A stretch of 64,000 nt of DNA, from the NCBI GenBank assembly GCA_019637435.1, contig JAHBVO010000004.1:62001-126000 (forward strand). Direction: 5' to 3'. Origin of the DNA: Candidatus Obscuribacterales bacterium. Lineage in GTDB: Bacteria; Cyanobacteriota; Vampirovibrionia; Obscuribacterales; Obscuribacteraceae. The translations under genes were made by a program, and so were the position numbers. Below are positions 60,073-64,000 of the stretch, one piece after another. A model generated the notes under the pieces. That model ran no database searches. It was not told the DNA's origin and saw nothing but the letters and a program-made list of their open reading frames with translations. How positions within the stretch are numbered: the stretch's first letter is position 1; each line of letters opens with the position of its first letter.

Positions 60073-62082
60073 ATGGCTACGATTAGTTCTTCAAACCCGT
60101 TTGCAGAGGGCGTTGAGCGATTTTGCTCGAGGTTGGTTTTAAGCGACGAAAAATTCGAGGAGATGTCGGCGCAAGCAGCTCGAGACTTGCGCCAGAACAA
60201 AGCCGCCTATTTTCGACGCGTGCTCATGATGGCTGCGATGGGATATGGCTATATCACTTTTATCGTCGGCTCCATGGTGGCATTCGTCGCTGCGATTGCT
60301 ATCGCTATGTGGAACGGGCACTTCTTCAACATCGGGCTGGTCAAGATTCTCCTGGTGTTTGGAATTTTCGTGTTTGGTATGGTGCGGGCGTTATGGATTA
60401 AAACGCCGCCACCCGTCGGCATTAAACTCGAGCGCGACGAGGCGCCGGCGCTGTTTCAACTCATTGATAAATTCAAGAGTGAGCTGAATACTTCGGTCGA
60501 CGTCGTGATGATCAACGATGATTTCAACGCCTTTGTGACACAGATCCCCAAACTTGGATTCCTCGGGCTGCATACAAATTATCTTGTCCTCGGGTTGCCA
60601 CTCATGGCGGCGTTGAACGCCAATCAATTTAGCGCAGTACTTGCCCACGAACTTGGACATCTCTCCGGAAACCACAGCAAGAGAGCCGCTTGGGTTTACG
60701 GTCTGAGAGCGCGCTGGTCGCAATTGCTGATTACAATGCGGCACGAGTCACCTGTTGCATTCGCTGTTTTTTACGTCTTCTTCAGCTGGCTGGCGCCGCG
60801 ATTCAATGCTTATACGATGGCCCTCGCGAGATCGCACGAACTGGATGCGGACAAAGATGCTCAGCGCATCGCCGGTGAAGCCAACATGGCAAGTTCGCTG
60901 GTGCTTGTTCGGCTGAAAGGTCGTTACCTCGACGAAGTGGTTTGGGCTGATGTGGTTCGTGAGGCGATTGATCGTTCAAAGCCTACCGAGCGGGTCTTCG
61001 ACGGAATCACCGAATCGCTACGGGGCTTGCCAATCGAAAATAGTAAAGCAGAAGATTGGTTGAAACGTGCTTTGAAAGAGAAGGGATCCGGCATGGATAC
61101 TCACCCTTCGCTTTGTGAACGTTTGGATGCCGGCAGTTGTTTGCACGACTACGAGCACTCATCTCCAGAGTTAATAGAGCAACTTAAGTCTCCCATTCCC
61201 CCGGGTGAGACGGCAGCGGAGGTGTTTCTGGGAAGAGCCTTGCCGACTTGTATCGATAAGCTGAGCTCGCAGTGGACTGAGAACATCGCCGGCTTCTGGA
61301 CGGACAAGCACGAGTTTTTCAAAAGTGCAAAGGAGCGCCTGCTGGAGCTTGATGCGAAGGCCGAAGCGGAGGAATTGACAGTTGAGGATTGGAAGGAGAA
61401 AGCATATTACGTCGGCGAGATGCAGGGATTTGATGCATGCCGCCCAATCTTCGAAGAGATTTTGTCTAGATTCCCTAACGATCCTGCTGCAAACTATGCC
61501 GTTGGGTCGCTGATGGTCGACGATGGAAACGAAGAGGGCATCGTGCTTTTAGAAAAGGCGATGGCGATGCGCATGTCGCTCGTATCGGATTGCGTGAGCA
61601 AGATTTCTAATTTCTTGGAAGAGCGGGGACGCAAAGCCGAAGCCGATAAGTACGAATCGAAGTTGTCGGCATTTAAAAAAGAAAGTGAGCGTGCCGAGAA
61701 AGAGCGAAATGGTGTGACTGTATACGACGAACTGCTTCCTCACGAATTGGCGGAGAGCTGGATCGATTTCATGAACGAGGTATTTCCGCTTCTTCCAGCG
61801 ATAGAAGCGGCATATGTGGTGAGAAAAGAAGTTCACTATTTCACAGACTACCCATATCTTGTGCTTGCGCTCGATGTGAAGGGCAGTGCCGAAGATAAGC
61901 TCGCGCTGGCGCGTTGGCTGATTGGAAATCTGAATTTGCCTCATGCGTTTTGCGTCATAACTTTTGACGGCGATGCGAAAAAGCTTAAGCAGAGAGTGCT
62001 GGCTGTGGATAATTCTCAGGTATACGACAAGAAATTCCCTCGAATTAAGGAAAAGGAAACGGTTCAAACACCTGCGCCGTAG
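60073..62082 (+). CDS. M48-family membrane metallopeptidase with C-terminal helical domain
   Basis: 669 residues. Two membrane segments (about 52-80 and 85-110) precede the zinc motif HELGH (192-196), with the third ligand in SHELDADKDAQRI. This is the HtpX/Ste24-like M48 group, which degrades membrane or secreted proteins. The last 300 residues hold helical TPR-like repeats and a mixed domain (YFTDYPYLVLALDVKG), absent in plain HtpX. The ATG follows AGGATG closely. It lies 57 bases after the kinase gene, same strand, so a kinase-peptidase operon is likely. Confidence 0.88.
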   Translation: MATISSSNPFAEGVERFCSRLVLSDEKFEEMSAQAARDLRQNKAAYFRRVLMMAAMGYGYITFIVGSMVAFVAAIAIAMWNGHFFNIGLVKILLVFGIFVFGMVRALWIKTPPPVGIKLERDEAPALFQLIDKFKSELNTSVDVVMINDDFNAFVTQIPKLGFLGLHTNYLVLGLPLMAALNANQFSAVLAHELGHLSGNHSKRAAWVYGLRARWSQLLITMRHESPVAFAVFYVFFSWLAPRFNAYTMALARSHELDADKDAQRIAGEANMASSLVLVRLKGRYLDEVVWADVVREAIDRSKPTERVFDGITESLRGLPIENSKAEDWLKRALKEKGSGMDTHPSLCERLDAGSCLHDYEHSSPELIEQLKSPIPPGETAAEVFLGRALPTCIDKLSSQWTENIAGFWTDKHEFFKSAKERLLELDAKAEAEELTVEDWKEKAYYVGEMQGFDACRPIFEEILSRFPNDPAANYAVGSLMVDDGNEEGIVLLEKAMAMRMSLVSDCVSKISNFLEERGRKAEADKYESKLSAFKKESERAEKERNGVTVYDELLPHELAESWIDFMNEVFPLLPAIEAAYVVRKEVHYFTDYPYLVLALDVKGSAEDKLALARWLIGNLNLPHAFCVITFDGDAKKLKQRVLAVDNSQVYDKKFPRIKEKETVQTPAP

Positions 62083-62232
62083 CGCATCCCGGCATAGGCT
62101 TTTGCGCATTGAGTCAGTTTGCTTAAACTTGGGCAAAACGTTCGATTTAAGCAAGGGCGAAGAAGTCCTTTGGGCAGAGATCGCGTTTATAATCTGAGGT
62201 GTGAGAAGGAGTTGCCCCGAGGATGCCGCTTG

Positions 62233-64000
62233 GTGAAGAAGCGAGCTAGTTCTGCCGCGAAAGCGTCCGCTGTCGAAACTGCGGTCGCTGTCGAAACTGC
62301 GGCCGTTCTCGAAACTGCGGCCGTTGTCGAAACTGCGGCCGTTGTTGTCGGGTCTAAAACGCCAATCCGCAGGGTCGTGTCCGCGGACGACCCTATGAGT
62401 TGGGCTCACCCGCTTGTGCGAGAATGGTTTACAAACAAGTTCGGAACGCCGACCGAGCCCCAGCAGTTGGGCTGGCCGCATATTGTAGAGGGGCGCAGCG
62501 TCCTGATTTCCGCTCCCACCGGGTCGGGCAAAACGCTGAGCGCGTTTCTTGCCTGCATCGACATGCTTGTGCGCAAAGCTTTAAATGGCACGCTGGACGC
62601 GGAAACAGAAGTTCTCTACATCTCGCCGTTGAAAGCTTTGAGTAACGACGTTAATAAAAACCTTGAACAGCCGCTTGCGGAGATTATGGAACTGGCGCAA
62701 TCGAAGGGCATCGATATGACCGATGTGCGCTCGGTTGTGAGAACTGGTGACACACTGGCAGCTGAGCGAAGGACAATGCTCAAGCGGCCGCCGCACATTT
62801 TGGTGACGACGCCGGAGTCCCTGTACATCCTGCTTACAGCCGAGAAAAGCCGCGAAATCTTGAAGAACATAACGACTGTCATTGTCGATGAGATTCACGC
62901 TATGGCTGACGATAAGCGAGGCTCCCACCTGACGTTATCGTTGGAACGGCTGGAGGCGCTTTGTTCGCAACCACCTGTTCGAATCGGCCTGTCGGCTACA
63001 CAGAAACCAATTGAAGATGTCGCCCGTTTTCTGGTCGGAAGCAAACGGGATATGCCTCAGATTATTCAGGTCTCGGGCAAGCGCAAACTCGACCTGGCAG
63101 TTGAGGTTCCAAACAGCCCGCTCGGTCCGGTCGCATCGAACGAACTCTGGGACGAGATGTACGATCGGATCGTAAAACTTGTCGAGGAAAATCGCTCAAC
63201 ACTCGTGTTTGTCAACACGCGCAGAATGGCTGAGCGTATGGCTCACCAGTTAGCTGCGCGCATCGGCGAAGAGCTGGTCGGCACCCATCACGGCAGTTTA
63301 TCGCGCAAGCTGCGATTGATCGCCGAGCAAAAATTGAAGTCCGGAGAGTACAAAGTCCTGGTTGCTACAGCGTCTCTGGAGCTGGGGATTGATATCGGCA
63401 ATATCGATCTGGTCTGTCAGATAGGCTCGCCGCGCAGCATTGCTGTGGCTTTGCAACGCATCGGTCGCGCGGGGCACTGGCGAGGCGCGGTGCCGAAGGG
63501 GCGGCTTTTCGCGACGACTCGGGATGAACTCGTCGAATGTGCCGCGTTGGTGAAAGCTATTCGAGACGGAGAGCTCGACCGGATCATGATCCCGACATGC
63601 CCGAGAGATGTTCTTGCTCAGCAAATTGTCGCGTCCTGCGCCACGAAAGATTGGAAGGAAGACGAGCTGTTCGACCTTGTTCGAGCCGCTTATCCATACA
63701 GGGACCTATCTCGCGCATCTTTTGATTCGATAGTGGAGATGCTTTCGGAAGGAATAGCCGGCCGTCGCGCAACCTACGGAAAGTTTCTTCATCACGATAA
63801 GGTTAATGGAATTCTCAAAGCGAGACGTGGTGCTCGCATGTTTGCAATCACCAATGGTGGTGCCATTCCGGATATCGGTGCTTACAACGTCGTTTTGGAG
63901 CCTGAAGAGATTATGCTTGGTACTGTAGGCGAAGACTTCGCTATAGAATCAAGTCGCGGCGACATCTTCCTTCTGGGCAATACGTCCTGGCAAATTTTAC
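62233..64000 (+). CDS. lhr: Lhr-type DEAD/DEAH helicase, C-terminus cut by window edge
   Basis: 589 codons to the window end, no stop. The N-terminus (KKRASSAAKAS, then four hexapeptide repeats VETAAV, DNA 18-bp units at 62270-62345) is unusual. Helicase core: SAPTGSGKT (motif I), VTTPES, DEIH (motif II), GLSATQK, VFVNTRRMAERMA, ATASLELGIDIG, ALQRIGRAGHWRG. This matches Lhr/Lhr-core superfamily 2 helicases, 3'-5' DNA/RNA unwinding in repair. Start GTG 62233 or TTG 62230 (GAGG ahead); ATG 62395 would drop the repeats. Confidence 0.9.
   Translation, partial: MKKRASSAAKASAVETAVAVETAAVLETAAVVETAAVVVGSKTPIRRVVSADDPMSWAHPLVREWFTNKFGTPTEPQQLGWPHIVEGRSVLISAPTGSGKTLSAFLACIDMLVRKALNGTLDAETEVLYISPLKALSNDVNKNLEQPLAEIMELAQSKGIDMTDVRSVVRTGDTLAAERRTMLKRPPHILVTTPESLYILLTAEKSREILKNITTVIVDEIHAMADDKRGSHLTLSLERLEALCSQPPVRIGLSATQKPIEDVARFLVGSKRDMPQIIQVSGKRKLDLAVEVPNSPLGPVASNELWDEMYDRIVKLVEENRSTLVFVNTRRMAERMAHQLAARIGEELVGTHHGSLSRKLRLIAEQKLKSGEYKVLVATASLELGIDIGNIDLVCQIGSPRSIAVALQRIGRAGHWRGAVPKGRLFATTRDELVECAALVKAIRDGELDRIMIPTCPRDVLAQQIVASCATKDWKEDELFDLVRAAYPYRDLSRASFDSIVEMLSEGIAGRRATYGKFLHHDKVNGILKARRGARMFAITNGGAIPDIGAYNVVLEPEEIMLGTVGEDFAIESSRGDIFLLGNTSWQIL

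Overview
The window is 64 kb of bacterial chromosome, cut at both ends inside a gene. The cell looks Gram-negative in type: there are lipoprotein and Sec signal peptides, very long exported beta-repeat proteins, Hanks-type kinases and many TPR proteins. Low gene density, long intergenic stretches, abundant short tandem repeats and a decayed Uma2-type gene make me guess a large-genome non-photosynthetic cyanobacterial lineage (Vampirovibrionia/Obscuribacterales). That guess is inference; there is no rRNA or other marker gene to settle it. No tRNA, rRNA, CRISPR array, insertion sequence or prophage was recognised.

Layout. 1-4.3 kb: a partial TPR lipoprotein, a cysteine desulfurase, and a DJ-1/PfpI protein with a duplicated His/Cys module. 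4.8-7.2 kb: a small unknown protein and oligoendopeptidase F. 7.6-13.8 kb: a repeat protein, LysR regulator, GNAT acetyltransferase, gene remnants (Fic, others), an ArsR/SRPBCC operon, an orphan ParD antitoxin and a small membrane protein. 14-23 kb: a secreted alpha/beta hydrolase and two tandem giant exported repeat proteins separated by a broken regulator gene. 22.8-29.2 kb: two TPR proteins (one with a HELVH metallopeptidase-like domain) and a copper-type P-ATPase. 29.8-45.4 kb: mostly a cohort of GC-rich genes (NupC transporter, CPBP protease, DUF502, DUF4139 and many small unknown proteins) plus an AnmK-like kinase. 46-64 kb: phosphatase, GuaA, polytopic membrane protein, hydrolase, patatin, dicarboxylate symporter, sugar-nucleotide dehydratase, TetR regulator, Ser/Thr kinase, M48 peptidase and an Lhr-type helicase running off the end.

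Three themes cut across the genes. (1) At least six genes are followed directly by tandem degenerate copies of their own 3' end, usually with the stop codon kept. Periods are 23, 36-39, 38, 40-41, 42 and 66 bp. (2) A cohort of about 17 genes shares GC-rich codon use, strong Shine-Dalgarno sites, a stem-loop shortly upstream of many starts and a hairpin at the 3' end. Seven to ten TACTATA motifs lie just beyond these hairpins. In three convergent gene pairs the motifs from both sides point into a repeat array. (3) Short in-frame repeats are inserted in otherwise ordinary proteins (acetyltransferase, membrane protein, helicase, DUF502).

A three-way-junction RNA candidate with a possible pseudoknot (55233-55317) and an exact 103-bp palindrome array (31497-32011) are the best candidates for undescribed elements. 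Functional coupling between neighbours is visible only in places: ArsR with the double SRPBCC protein, the hydrolase/patatin/symporter neighbourhood, and kinase followed by M48 peptidase.
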